Both the position numbers and the translations under genes were made by a program. Below the pieces are notes generated by a model, which was given only the letters and a program-made list of their open reading frames with translations, did no database searches and was not told where the DNA came from. From positions 6,832-70,831 of the forward strand of contig NZ_DAMACX010000024.1 of the NCBI RefSeq assembly GCF_031998825.1: 64,000 nucleotides of DNA. The letters run 5' to 3'. Shown in pieces: positions 27,942 to 35,425 of the stretch; positions within the stretch are counted from its first letter, which is position 1; every line of letters starts with the position of its first letter. The DNA is from Pseudescherichia sp031998825 (lineage in GTDB: Bacteria; Pseudomonadota; Gammaproteobacteria; Enterobacterales; Enterobacteriaceae).

Positions 27942-28991
27942 TTACCAGCGGGTTCGCTGCATATCAATCACGAACCGGTACTTCACGTCGCCTTTCAGCA
28001 TGCGCGCAAAGGCTGTTTCGATCTCTTCCCCAGCGATCATCTCAACGTCGGCGGTAATATTGTGCTTGCCGCAGAAATCCAGCATCTCCTGGGTTTCCTT
28101 GATGCTGCCGATCGACGAGCCGCTGATGCTCAAGCGGCGGAACACCATCGGCGTGACGTTAGGTGACAGGTGCGGACGATCGGGAATGCCCACCAGCACC
28201 AGCCGACCATTGGTTTTCAACGTTGCCAGGTAAGGATCGAGATCGTGCGGGGCAGCCACGCAGTCGACGATCAGATCCAGCGTGGTCTGGGCTGCCGCCA
28301 TCTGTGCGGCATCGCGAGAGACCACCACGTGACGTGCACCGAGACGACGGGCATCCTCACCTTTTTGCGGGGAGGTGGTAAACAGGGTTACTTCCGCCCC
28401 CAGCGCGCTCGCCAGCTTAACGGCCATATGGCCCAGACCGCCAAGGCCGACGACGCCAACGCGCATGCCAGCCTGAACGTTATAGTGGCGCAGCGGAGAC
28501 CAGACCGTCACCCCCGCGCAGAGCATCGGCGCCACGCCCGACAGGGGCAGGTGCTGTGGTACCGAGACCACAAAATCCTGATCGACAACCACGTTCTGCG
28601 CATAGCCGCCCCAGGTGCTCTCCCCGGTATATTTATCGATTCCGTTATAGGTTGCCGTGAAGCCCGCCTCGCAGTACTGCTCCTCCTGCTGCTTGCAGAA
28701 GTGGCACTCGCGGCAGGAGTCAACCATCACGCCGACGCCGACGATATCGCCCGCTTTAAACTTATCGACCCCTGCGCCGGTCTCGACGATGCGGCCAACA
28801 ATCTCATGACCCGGTACCAGCGGATAGCGGCTCACCGCCCACTCGTTACGTGCCATATGCAGATCGGAGTGGCAGACGCCGCAGTAGAGGATCTCAATCT
28901 TCACGTCCTGCTGTTGCAGCGGGCGCAGCGCAATCTGGCCGCTGGAGAGGGGCTGCGCCGCGTCCGTCGCGACTAATGCGTTAATTTTCAT
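27942..28991 (-). CDS. Zinc-dependent alcohol dehydrogenase
   Basis: 349 residues, cinnamyl-alcohol/YahK family but divergent from the paralogue at 24174. Catalytic zinc: YCGVCHSDLH and PGHE; structural Cys cluster CRECHFCKQQEEQYC; Rossmann GLGGLGHMAVK. It probably reduces aldehydes with NADPH. Divergent from the HxlR regulator gene, with a perfect palindrome between them, so it is the likely HxlR target. Confidence 0.9.
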   Translation of the reverse strand: MKINALVATDAAQPLSSGQIALRPLQQQDVKIEILYCGVCHSDLHMARNEWAVSRYPLVPGHEIVGRIVETGAGVDKFKAGDIVGVGVMVDSCRECHFCKQQEEQYCEAGFTATYNGIDKYTGESTWGGYAQNVVVDQDFVVSVPQHLPLSGVAPMLCAGVTVWSPLRHYNVQAGMRVGVVGLGGLGHMAVKLASALGAEVTLFTTSPQKGEDARRLGARHVVVSRDAAQMAAAQTTLDLIVDCVAAPHDLDPYLATLKTNGRLVLVGIPDRPHLSPNVTPMVFRRLSISGSSIGSIKETQEMLDFCGKHNITADVEMIAGEEIETAFARMLKGDVKYRFVIDMQRTRW

Positions 28992-29066
28992 CGTGCCTCT
29001 GAAATAGGGTGCTTTTATTCAAGGAAGGCGGCAGACTTTAATTAAGTTGGTTCGATATTGATAGTA

Positions 29067-29082
29067 GTCACCAAATGGTGAC
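29067..29082. promoter_or_regulatory. Palindromic operator between adh and hxlR
   Basis: GTCACCA-AA-TGGTGAC is a perfect 7-bp inverted repeat 21 bp before the hxlR-type start and ~76 bp before the dehydrogenase start. HxlR/MarR-type regulators bind such short palindromes beside divergent target genes. Confidence 0.7.
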
Positions 29083-29102
29083 CATAAACCGGAGGGTAAA
29101 CA

Positions 29103-29483
29103 ATGCCTGCATGGGTAGACGGCAAGCTGATGTTTTATGCGGACTCGCCTCCGCGCCGCCTGATGGATCTCTTCTCCGTCAAATGGAGCACGATGGTGCT
29201 GCATGCCCTTTATCACTGGCCTGGCGAGCGCGCCCGCACCGGGGAGCTACAGCGCAGCCTGGAGGGCATCTCCAAGAAGATGCTGTTTCAAACGCTGAAA
29301 GAGCTGGAGCAGCGCGGCCTCATCGCCCGGCATGTTTATGACGTTATTCCGCCGAAGGTGGATTACCGACTGACCACGCTGGGCAAGACCTTTGCCGAAC
29401 CGATAGAGCAGATGTACCAGTGGGGGCTGGAGAATCAGGCGGCGCTGGATGAGATGGAGAGGAATTTGCAGTCTGGCGCTTAA
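29103..29483 (+). CDS. HxlR-family transcriptional regulator
   Basis: 126 residues with the HxlR winged helix: FSVKWSTMVLHALYHWPG (helix 1-2), RSLEGISKKMLFQTLKELEQRGLIARH (recognition region) and VDYRLTTLGKTF (wing). No Cys is present, so redox sensing of the YodB/HypR type is unlikely. Divergent from the zinc dehydrogenase, which it probably controls. AAACCGGAGGG lies 7 bases before ATG. Confidence 0.9.
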   Translation: MPAWVDGKLMFYADSPPRRLMDLFSVKWSTMVLHALYHWPGERARTGELQRSLEGISKKMLFQTLKELEQRGLIARHVYDVIPPKVDYRLTTLGKTFAEPIEQMYQWGLENQAALDEMERNLQSGA

Positions 29484-29887
29484 TAGGGTGAGGCGTTGAG
29501 GTAAATTCCGACGCTATCACTCACGTTCCTGAATGAGTAAACATTGCCATGCACGCGCAGGTAAAGCTGTCCCGCTTTTACCTCCGTTATGGTTTTGTCG
29601 TCATTGGTTATCATAAATGCAGTTTCACTTTTTACATGCTCCATAAAATCGGTATCGCTCTTTTTTGCATCATACAGATAATAATGATACGAAAATGATG
29701 TCATAGCACCTGCGCTAGCTTGGGTAACGTAAAGGTTTACGGCGTTGTTAATTTTAACTTTTTTGTATAACTCATGCTCTACCGGGAAGGTCATGAAAAA
29801 GACAATCCATCCAAGCCAGATGAGAAATAATAAAATCGGTATGAGAATGTAACGTTTTTTAAAAACCCGCTGTTTTTGCATATTCAA
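29480..29887 (-). CDS. Probable membrane-anchored immunity protein
   Basis: 135 residues: a basic N-terminus, one membrane helix (~13-33, YILIPILLFLIWLGWIVFF) and a polar ~100-residue domain likely in the periplasm. No family was recognised. It overlaps the 3' end of the toxin gene by 29 bp and follows it, the standard position for a T6SS immunity gene, and a periplasm-facing immunity protein would fit a periplasm-delivered effector. The DNA is AT-rich compared with the backbone. Function is inferred from context only. Confidence 0.6.
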   Translation of the reverse strand: MNMQKQRVFKKRYILIPILLFLIWLGWIVFFMTFPVEHELYKKVKINNAVNLYVTQASAGAMTSFSYHYYLYDAKKSDTDFMEHVKSETAFMITNDDKTITEVKAGQLYLRVHGNVYSFRNVSDSVGIYLNASPY

Positions 29888-30278
29888 TTCCGGCCTTTAT
29901 CCATGCTTGATCATTTGGATCATCCCCATAAGGTGAAGAGTCATACCAGTGACCGTTACTTGCTTCACCATTTCCAGATCTTGATTGTGCCCATCCAGCC
30001 GCTCTTAGCAAAACGTGTTCTGGTATGCCTGCTGCCGTACCAACCGCACCATAATTAAAATTACCAAAGTCAGCATACTCGCGGCCGATTCTGGTTTTGT
30101 AATCCCATGGGCCATGTAACCTTACCTGTTGGTAGAACCATGCATATGTCAATGCAGATGGTCCCCCATGCAGACGGGATAACATCATGTTGTTCACAAT
30201 TGACACGCCTGGAGGAACAAACAGATTGTCGGGATAGGGGATTTGCGAGGGATTAGCAGGAGTCGTTAAATATCGCAT
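29859..30278 (-). CDS. Polymorphic toxin type 44-like domain protein (T6SS effector)
   Basis: 139 residues. The segment from VSIVNNM to the end, with WDYKTRIG, YADFGNFNYGAVGTAAGI and LLRAAGWAQ, resembles the Ntox44 polymorphic-toxin domain, often fused to or encoded after Hcp. It begins 2 bases after the Hcp stop (TAATCATG), in another frame. That could be a coupled separate gene or a frameshifted Hcp-toxin fusion. Recognition is from memory of the family and the activity (probably hydrolytic) is uncertain. Confidence 0.65.
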   Translation of the reverse strand: MRYLTTPANPSQIPYPDNLFVPPGVSIVNNMMLSRLHGGPSALTYAWFYQQVRLHGPWDYKTRIGREYADFGNFNYGAVGTAAGIPEHVLLRAAGWAQSRSGNGEASNGHWYDSSPYGDDPNDQAWIKAGIEYAKTAGF

Positions 30279-30280
30279 GA

Positions 30281-30631
30281 TTAACGCTCTGTCCAGCTAT
30301 CCGCAAACTGTAAATTTCCATCGCAGTATTTCCAGGTGATTTTTTTGTAACGCAGTTCTACAAGTTCTAGATGATTATGTTTTTCTTTGGCAGGGTCCTT
30401 AATGTCATGCATTAAAGGAGAAACGGAAACTATTTTAACATCCTCTAACAGCATATTATAATATTCAGCCTCCTGTCCGGCATCATTGATTTTGTACCAT
30501 TTAATTACTGCAGATTTCATCGTTTGCCCGGTTGCAACAGCTTTCATAAGGTATGGAGAAGATGAGTCAATCTCTTTTTGAAATAGTACAGGAGCATGTT
30601 GGCGCGTTCCCATTTTTACGCACCGTTTCAT
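30281..30631 (-). pseudogene. hcp: 5'-truncated Hcp (T6SS tube protein) fragment
   Basis: 116 residues match only the C-terminal two thirds of Hcp: KEIDSSSPYLMKAVATGQT, KWYKINDAGQEAEYYNM, MHDIKDPAKEKHNHLE and ITWKYCDGNLQFADSW. The conserved N-terminal part (about 50 residues) is absent; upstream DNA is AT-rich non-coding sequence. It probably cannot form hexamers. It leads a toxin and an immunity gene, so this is a decayed orphan Hcp cassette. An in-frame ATG at 30631 might still permit expression. Confidence 0.8.
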
Positions 30632-30932
30632 TAAAATTCGTTAATAGAAAAGAGTAATTTACGACGGTGCTAAAAAAATATCTAATCAAAAAATAGTCTT
30701 TTTTGAGACAGATATAACAGTTGCAATTATGAAAGTAATAGTTTAAGTAAGGCGGCGATTATTTTTAGGAAGAGTAATCGAATATGTTATGAGAAAAACT
30801 AATGATTTCGGTAGTTATGTAAGATATCTAACTTTTTCGGAATTTCACCTGAAAAAAGCATTTTTAGATTAACAAAGAGTCTCATGCAGGTGTAAGAGGG
30901 TGAGCGACACAATGCACTTAAAAGGATGCAAC
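30632..30932. other. AT-rich gap with no recognised gene
   Basis: About 300 bp, very AT-rich, between the hcp fragment and a weak forward reading frame. No promoter or repeat could be assigned; it is probably a deletion scar where the Hcp N-terminus was lost. Confidence 0.4.
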
Positions 30933-31163
30933 ATGGCTAGCAGTACAGATATGTGGCGCTATAGCATTACAGTTTCGCCTGGTAGTTATTTGATTGCAAA
31001 CCAATCATCCGGCAGCATGTTTTGCTACGGACTAATCTGGTTCAAGCATGCATTCACAGGAATTAAGTATAGCTGCATTATGCAGGGAGATAAGCTCTGG
31101 GCTTATGGTGATGTCACAGTGATTGGAAATGCATCAGGTCAATGCGATGTCCAATCCGATTAA
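30933..31163 (+). CDS. Hypothetical small protein
   Basis: 76 residues from ATG 30933, preceded by AAAGGATG. An in-frame GTG at 30900 would add 11. No family recognised; the composition (WRYSITVSPGSYLIANQ) is plausible for a secreted or structural small protein. It overlaps the next gene by 17 bp. It could be a chance frame in AT-rich DNA. Confidence 0.3.
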   Translation: MASSTDMWRYSITVSPGSYLIANQSSGSMFCYGLIWFKHAFTGIKYSCIMQGDKLWAYGDVTVIGNASGQCDVQSD

Positions 31164-31419
31164 GTGGACGCTGCGGCTGGTAATATTTTTTGCTATCACG
31201 TTCGTGTTAATGTGTTCAGGGATATTCGACCCGCTTGCAGAAAGTCTAAAGTATACCGTCACGAACCTGATGAATTATATCCCGACAGATAAATGGGAGC
31301 CTTATCCTGAACGGGTAGAAGATAACTACTTCACAATGTACATCGTGTTTAACGCATTGGCGGCTGCTGTGGCTGTTCTTATTGGAGAAAAGGTAGTTTG
31401 GTTAGTCCGGAATACTTAA
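31147..31419 (+). CDS. Hypothetical two-helix membrane protein
   Basis: 90 residues from ATG 31147; an in-frame ATG at 31123 would add eight. Two hydrophobic segments (~7-28 LRLVIFFAITFVLMCSGIF and ~67-87 VFNALAAAVAVLIGEKVVWLV) flank a polar loop with many acidic residues. No family recognised. Its position beside a toxin cassette makes a second immunity protein possible, but nothing in the sequence proves it. Confidence 0.45.
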   Translation: MSNPIKWTLRLVIFFAITFVLMCSGIFDPLAESLKYTVTNLMNYIPTDKWEPYPERVEDNYFTMYIVFNALAAAVAVLIGEKVVWLVRNT

Positions 31420-31578
31420 AGGATTAAGGGTCACATGGATTGCATGGCGGTCTGAATCTGCTGCCGAAGGTAGATTAACCGCTGACGGCGCTCGCGTTTA
31501 TGATGGAGACAGTTGAGCGTCGAATATGGATGGTGTAAAAAACCATCGCCATTTCATCGTCACTCAAAAAGTACCAAC

Positions 31579-31605
31579 AAAAAAGCCACCCTCTGTGGGT
31601 GGCTT
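31579..31605 (-). terminator. Original host terminator of ileX, now left of the prophage
   Basis: GCCACCC-TCTGT-GGGTGGC with a T-run on the minus strand. A near copy lies at 62134-62152 beside the intact tRNA gene, so insertion displaced this one by 30 kb. Confidence 0.8.
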
Positions 31606-31626
31606 AATTATATGATCTTAAAGCTA

Positions 31627-31678
31627 AAATTTGGTGGCCCCTGTTGGGTTTGAACCAACGACCAAGCGATTATGAGTC
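31627..31678. repeat. attL: 52-bp core duplicate of the ileX 3' end
   Basis: Exactly the same 52 bases as 62176-62227. It contains the 3' 46 bases of the tRNA including CCA, up to the anticodon stem, then diverges. This marks the left prophage junction. Confidence 0.95.
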
Positions 31679-31717
31679 CGAACCATATTTCATTAAAAAC
31701 AATGATTTACCGTAAAT

Positions 31718-32803
31718 TCAAGCGCATATGATTTCGTATATTGTCGAAAAGTATTGAATAGTGCTGCGCTGTGCTGCCATTTTGCTGCCACTAATTAGGT
31801 TTAAGGGGTTAAGTTGAACCGCTTCTGTTAGGTGGTCGGGGGCAAAGTGAGCATACCGCATTGTAACTTTAATATCCGTATGTCCGAGGATGCGTTGTAA
31901 GACCAGAATGTTGCCGCCCCCCATCATGAAATGGCTGGCAAAAGTATGTCGAAGAACATGCGATAGCTGGCCGTCTGGCAGCTCTATCCCGGCGCGATTA
32001 ATCGCGCTCCTGAATGCTGAATAACATCCGGTAAAGAGTGGTTTCGAGGTTCGACTTTTGGGTAGCAGTTCGTAAAGCTCATCACTGATTGGAACCGCGC
32101 GGTTCTTCTTACCTTTCGTTTTGATAAAAGTGATCTTGCCAGGGCTTATCTGTTTGCCGGTTAAGCTTTCCGCCTCTCCCCATCTTGCGCCGGTAGCAAG
32201 GCAGATTTTAACAATCGTGGCTAAATCCTCTGCTTTGCTTTTCTCGCACTCTTCAAGCAAGCGTGTCGCTTCCTCAACTGTAAGCCAGGCCAGCTCAACT
32301 TCTGCGATCTTAAACTCTCTTACGTTTTCGAGAGGGTTTGGTGCTGTCCAATCATCAAGTCTTTTCAGCTCATTGAACATAGCCCGAAAGTAAGCCAGTT
32401 CGAGATTTACCGTGCGAGGAGTTACAGACTTAACGCGATCAGAACGGGTTATTTTCCCGCTTAACCGCTGCTCTCTATACGTTGAGAATAATTTAGCGTT
32501 AAATTCAGTTGCGAGGGGATCACCCATAGCGAGACAGGCAAACTCCATCGCGCCTTTACGCTTCTCGCCATCAGCGAGTGTTACACCGTGTGCGTTATAC
32601 CAGGCTGTAACCAAATCTCGAACGCGGCGTTTGTCTGTTTTCTCACCCAGCCACGGCTTATCCTGGGCCTGTTCCTTTACATGGCGTTCATATGCTAGGG
32701 CTTCCCCCTTGGTGGCAAACTGGCGGCGGATGCGTTTTCCATCGCGCCCGTTCGGGAATACCTGAGCTTGCCACTTGCCATTGGCGAGTTTGCTTACGGC
32801 CAC
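31718..32803 (-). CDS. int: Tyrosine integrase
   Basis: 361 residues. The catalytic set is complete: Arg207 (GARWGE), His282-x-x-Arg285 (HVLRH), His308 (LGHTD) and nucleophile Tyr317 (MRYAHF). An N-terminal arm-binding domain (~1-60) and an SAM-like core-binding domain precede it. It inserts the phage at the ileX 3' end and excises it with Apl/Cox. It reads toward attL, and its last ~30 codons contain a repeat shared with the other phage end, a probable arm-type site. Confidence 0.95.
   Translation of the reverse strand: MAVSKLANGKWQAQVFPNGRDGKRIRRQFATKGEALAYERHVKEQAQDKPWLGEKTDKRRVRDLVTAWYNAHGVTLADGEKRKGAMEFACLAMGDPLATEFNAKLFSTYREQRLSGKITRSDRVKSVTPRTVNLELAYFRAMFNELKRLDDWTAPNPLENVREFKIAEVELAWLTVEEATRLLEECEKSKAEDLATIVKICLATGARWGEAESLTGKQISPGKITFIKTKGKKNRAVPISDELYELLPKSRTSKPLFTGCYSAFRSAINRAGIELPDGQLSHVLRHTFASHFMMGGGNILVLQRILGHTDIKVTMRYAHFAPDHLTEAVQLNPLNLISGSKMAAQRSTIQYFSTIYEIICA
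31772..31790. promoter_or_regulatory. Candidate integrase arm-type site, left
   Basis: TGCTGCCATTTTGCTGCCA, a doubled TGCTGCCA, identical to 62093-62111. It lies 94 bp from the att core inside the int 3' end. On the circular phage the two copies flank attP. Confidence 0.65.
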
Positions 32804-32825
32804 TTAATAAATCTCCCGTTTGGTA

Positions 32826-33440
32826 TCAAACAAACTGCTCGGTTTTGCTTATCACCTTGCCTAGTACTTTTATGTCAGACACTGCGCATTCAAATGATGC
32901 AGGGCCATTTTCAACTCTTAACTTGCCGCCGGGTAGTCGGTAAATCTGTCTGACACTGGCAAAGCCGTCGATCTCGATCAGCAAAACACCATCGTTGATT
33001 TCGCCTTTATATTCATCAACGAGGTAAACCACAGATTCGAACTTCACAAAGAAGGGGGCTAATGCGTCTTTTGGTAGTAGGTTCGAATCGTAATGAACCA
33101 AGACGGAATCGTTGAAAAGCCCATTTGTGATTTCTTTTAATTTCAAAGTTAAACTGTTCGGGTCATTTTTTTCGCTTGTCGGTTTACCCTGCCCGGTAGC
33201 TAGCCAAAGCATCGGAGCACCAGTGTCTAGATGGCATGCGATTAGCCAATCATGGGGGAAAGTGTCGCGCATCCAGCGGTTTGCCATAGTGCTTTGAGAA
33301 ACACCCAGGTGCTCACATAGAGCTTGTCTTGTACTGAATCCATAAGCTTCAAGGATGCGCGTTATCGCATCTTTGCCACCGCTTTGAGATGAAAAATTAA
33401 ATGCAGAAATCGCGCAGGGGGTTTCTTTTGCGTTTGACAT
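32826..33440 (-). CDS. cI: 186-type CI repressor
   Basis: 204 residues. N-terminal helix-turn-helix (~22-75; GFSTRQALCEHLGVSQSTMANRW) and a C-terminal oligomerisation domain of the S24-like fold. The tail GGKLRVENGPASFECAVSDIKVLGKV closely resembles 186 CI (PGRKLHVAGGKVPFECGIDDIKTLGRV). It keeps lytic genes silent by binding the region between cI and apl. 186 CI is not cleaved by RecA but is removed by the SOS-induced antirepressor Tum, so the LexA-controlled locus at 40 kb matters. Confidence 0.92.
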   Translation of the reverse strand: MSNAKETPCAISAFNFSSQSGGKDAITRILEAYGFSTRQALCEHLGVSQSTMANRWMRDTFPHDWLIACHLDTGAPMLWLATGQGKPTSEKNDPNSLTLKLKEITNGLFNDSVLVHYDSNLLPKDALAPFFVKFESVVYLVDEYKGEINDGVLLIEIDGFASVRQIYRLPGGKLRVENGPASFECAVSDIKVLGKVISKTEQFV

Positions 33441-33475
33441 ATCAGTTTTGAGATCCTATCATCGGTCTTGTGATG

Positions 33476-33505
33476 TTCGGAATATGTGCGAATACATCCG
33501 AATAG
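33476..33505. promoter_or_regulatory. Lysis–lysogeny operator: three 10-bp direct repeats
   Basis: TTCGGAATAT, GTGCGAATAC and ATCCGAATAG follow each other with an exact 10-bp period, one helical turn, between cI and apl. All share SGAATA. 186 Apl binds direct repeats at this place, and CI also binds near; which of them uses these is not certain. Confidence 0.6.
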
Positions 33506-33540
33506 TGAAGTTTAAAACACAAACTGAGGAATAGTGCATC

Positions 33541-33777
33541 ATGAAACGACAATTATCAATGCGCCCCAGCTTTAACCTTGTGGTGTCAGAGCCTTATATC
33601 ACCCTTGATGAGTTCTGCCGCCGTACCGGTTACAAGCTCAGCTATGCCCGCCAAATGATTCGTGAAGGCCGTCTTCCGATCCGCAAGAAAGAAAACGCTA
33701 ACGGTCTGGTTGAAGTGAACATGTTTGCTTTAACGATGGAAGCGGCCCAGGGCTGCGAAATCGCACTGCAGGCTTGA
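33541..33777 (+). CDS. apl: Apl/Cox-type excisionase and regulator
   Basis: 78 residues, winged-helix DNA-binding protein of the phage Cox/Apl group: YITLDEFCRRTGYKLSYARQMIREGRLPIRKKE is the helix-turn-helix and wing. First gene of the early operon, divergent from cI. In 186, Apl directs excision and represses pR/pL. GAGGAATAG precedes ATG. Confidence 0.85.
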   Translation: MKRQLSMRPSFNLVVSEPYITLDEFCRRTGYKLSYARQMIREGRLPIRKKENANGLVEVNMFALTMEAAQGCEIALQA

Positions 33778-33811
33778 TAGTTCCATTCTGGGATATAAAA
33801 GGATTTACAGC

Positions 33812-34321
33812 ATGTTAGATTTTCGCGTTTCGTCACATTCACATTTCGACGATGCTTGCAGAAAGTTCGCAGCAACTCACAACGTTAAAGAGCTAGCTGT
33901 TAAGGCGGGTATCAAGCCGCATACGCTTTACAACAAGCTCAACCCGGACCAGCCGCATCAGTTAACACCCCGTGAGATTTGGACGCTTACTGACCTAACT
34001 GAGGACTCAACACTGGTTGATGGGTTTTTAGCTCAGATACATTGTCTGCCATGTGTACCGGTGAACGAGCTGGCACCCGAGAAAATGCAAACCTATGTCA
34101 TGCGTGCGATGGGTGAGCTTGGCGAGCTGGCCACCGGTGCTATATCAACGGAACGGCTGACGCCAGCCCGTAAGCACGGAATGATCGAGTGCGTTAATTC
34201 TGGCATCAGAATGCTGACGTTAACGGCTATCGCACTGCAAGCCCGCGTCCAGGGCAACCCAGCAGTCGCCAGCGCTGTAGATACTGTCAGCGGTATCGGC
34301 GCAACATTCGGCCTGATGTGA
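33812..34321 (+). CDS. cII: 186-type CII activator of lysogeny
   Basis: 169 residues, the 186 CII family: an N-terminal helix-turn-helix (ELAVKAGIKPHTLYNKLNPDQPHQLTPREIWTLT, ~26-60) and a C-terminal oligomerisation helix. In 186 CII turns on the establishment promoter for cI. It follows apl on the early transcript, 34 bp later, and ends 1 bp before the fil-like gene. Confidence 0.9.
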   Translation: MLDFRVSSHSHFDDACRKFAATHNVKELAVKAGIKPHTLYNKLNPDQPHQLTPREIWTLTDLTEDSTLVDGFLAQIHCLPCVPVNELAPEKMQTYVMRAMGELGELATGAISTERLTPARKHGMIECVNSGIRMLTLTAIALQARVQGNPAVASAVDTVSGIGATFGLM

Positions 34322-34322
34322 G

Positions 34323-34526
34323 ATGAGCATGAAACATGAACCCTCGTTCGCGTCGCTGCTTGTTCGTCAAAGTCCGTCCATGAGCTACGGCCACGGCTGG
34401 ATCATGGGAAGCGACCGTAAGCGCTGGAACCCCAGCCGCGACCAGTCGGCATTATTAAGTGAACTGCGCACTTTGCGCCCCGTGTCTTTTAAGCGCCGGG
34501 TTAAAGCTTTTTTGAGGTTGATATGA
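34323..34526 (+). CDS. fil: Fil-family phage filamentation protein
   Basis: 67 residues resembling the 186 Fil/DUF2724 family: MKHEPSFASLLVRQSP and YGHGWIMGSDRKRW, basic C-terminus. 186 Fil blocks host division when expressed after SOS induction. ATG 34323 overlaps no neighbour; ATG 34329 (MKHEPS) is equally possible and matches relatives better. The stop overlaps the next start. Confidence 0.75.
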   Translation: MSMKHEPSFASLLVRQSPSMSYGHGWIMGSDRKRWNPSRDQSALLSELRTLRPVSFKRRVKAFLRLI

Positions 34527-34894
34527 TTAACAACATGTCCGCACCAATCAATGCAGGTGCGATGCCGTTTAATAATGCTGGTTGTGCCGATGCGCAGCCG
34601 GTGAAGATGTCTGGCGAGGAGTGTTTCGCCCGTTTTCATCAGAAACTAAAGGCAACGCAGAACGGCGCGTTGCGTAATTTCAACAAGCTTAATGATGATT
34701 TTAAATTCGTTGTCATGACGCTGGCGAACCGCAACGAGCCAGGTACGTTTAAAAGCGATGAGGTCGGAAAGCCGTTTGAATATTTCGATCAGTCCCGCCG
34801 GTTGTTGCTGATTAAAGCAATGAATGAAATAGCGCGCTGGGGCGAAATTCTACCCCGTCGCTTTTCGCCGCATGAAAGCGTACTACCCGAGTAA
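34523..34894 (+). CDS. Phage early protein, DUF5347-like
   Basis: 123 residues. Recalls the DUF5347 proteins of 186-type phages (SGEECFARFHQKLKATQNGALRNFNKLNDDFK). No motif or membrane segment; role unknown. It starts ATGA over the fil stop, so is translationally coupled. Confidence 0.65.
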   Translation: MINNMSAPINAGAMPFNNAGCADAQPVKMSGEECFARFHQKLKATQNGALRNFNKLNDDFKFVVMTLANRNEPGTFKSDEVGKPFEYFDQSRRLLLIKAMNEIARWGEILPRRFSPHESVLPE

Positions 34895-34964
34895 TTAACC
34901 ACTAACAAAATTAATGGCGTAAACCCGCCGGGCATTCTTTTGCCTAAATTCTGGAGAAATAAAT

Positions 34965-35198
34965 ATGCGAAATATTGAAAAGCGTAACACCCAAACCGGG
35001 CCGGACGATGCTGGTATTAATAGCCTTTTGACCGCAGCACGTCTGGAAGAACGTCGGGGCCGCGCTGATGTAATGGCGGCACGTCTGGAAAAGCTGGCTG
35101 TATTTATCACCCGTGGCGAGCTAAGCGGCACTGAAGCGGCGGAGCTTCTGCGGCTTGAGGCAACTATTATCATCAACGAAGCACAGGAGCTGCACTAA
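34965..35198 (+). CDS. Phage early protein, DUF2732-like
   Basis: 77 residues, with the family pattern LLTAARLEERRGRADVMAARLEKLAVFI and SGTEAAELLRLEA; helical and coiled-coil-like. A small early protein of P2/186 phages with no known function. GGAGAAATAAAT precedes ATG. It ends 1 base into the next gene. Confidence 0.75.
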   Translation: MRNIEKRNTQTGPDDAGINSLLTAARLEERRGRADVMAARLEKLAVFITRGELSGTEAAELLRLEATIIINEAQELH

Positions 35199-35425
35199 TG
35201 GGCTGCTTTATGGATCGCGTGCAGCAGCGCGAACAGGAAGACCGTGATCGCCTTATTCAGAATGCGCGCAGCTGTACGGCTGCGCCTTCTGCGTTTCTGT
35301 GCCAAGCGTGCGACGGCGAGATTCCTGCTGCTCGCCGGGCTGTTATTCCGGGCGTGCAGTGCTGCGTCACTTGTCAGGAAATCGCCGAGCTGAAAGGCAA
35401 GCATTACAACGGAGGTGCTGTATGA
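35198..35425 (+). CDS. TraR/DksA-type zinc-finger protein
   Basis: 75 residues with the C4 zinc finger FLCQACDGEIPAARRAVIPGVQCCVTCQ (CxxC…CxxC) of the TraR/DksA group, which binds the RNA polymerase secondary channel and mimics DksA plus ppGpp. Small phage versions are common in P2-like early regions. Start ATG 35198; an in-frame ATG at 35210 is possible. Stop overlaps the methylase start. Confidence 0.85.
   Translation: MGCFMDRVQQREQEDRDRLIQNARSCTAAPSAFLCQACDGEIPAARRAVIPGVQCCVTCQEIAELKGKHYNGGAV

Noticed and set aside
31420..31578. Possible gene remnant on the minus strand (HHKRERRQRLIYLRQQIQ)
   Set aside because: The frame is short, has no start, and no family could be named; it may be a scar of an older insertion but is unsupported.
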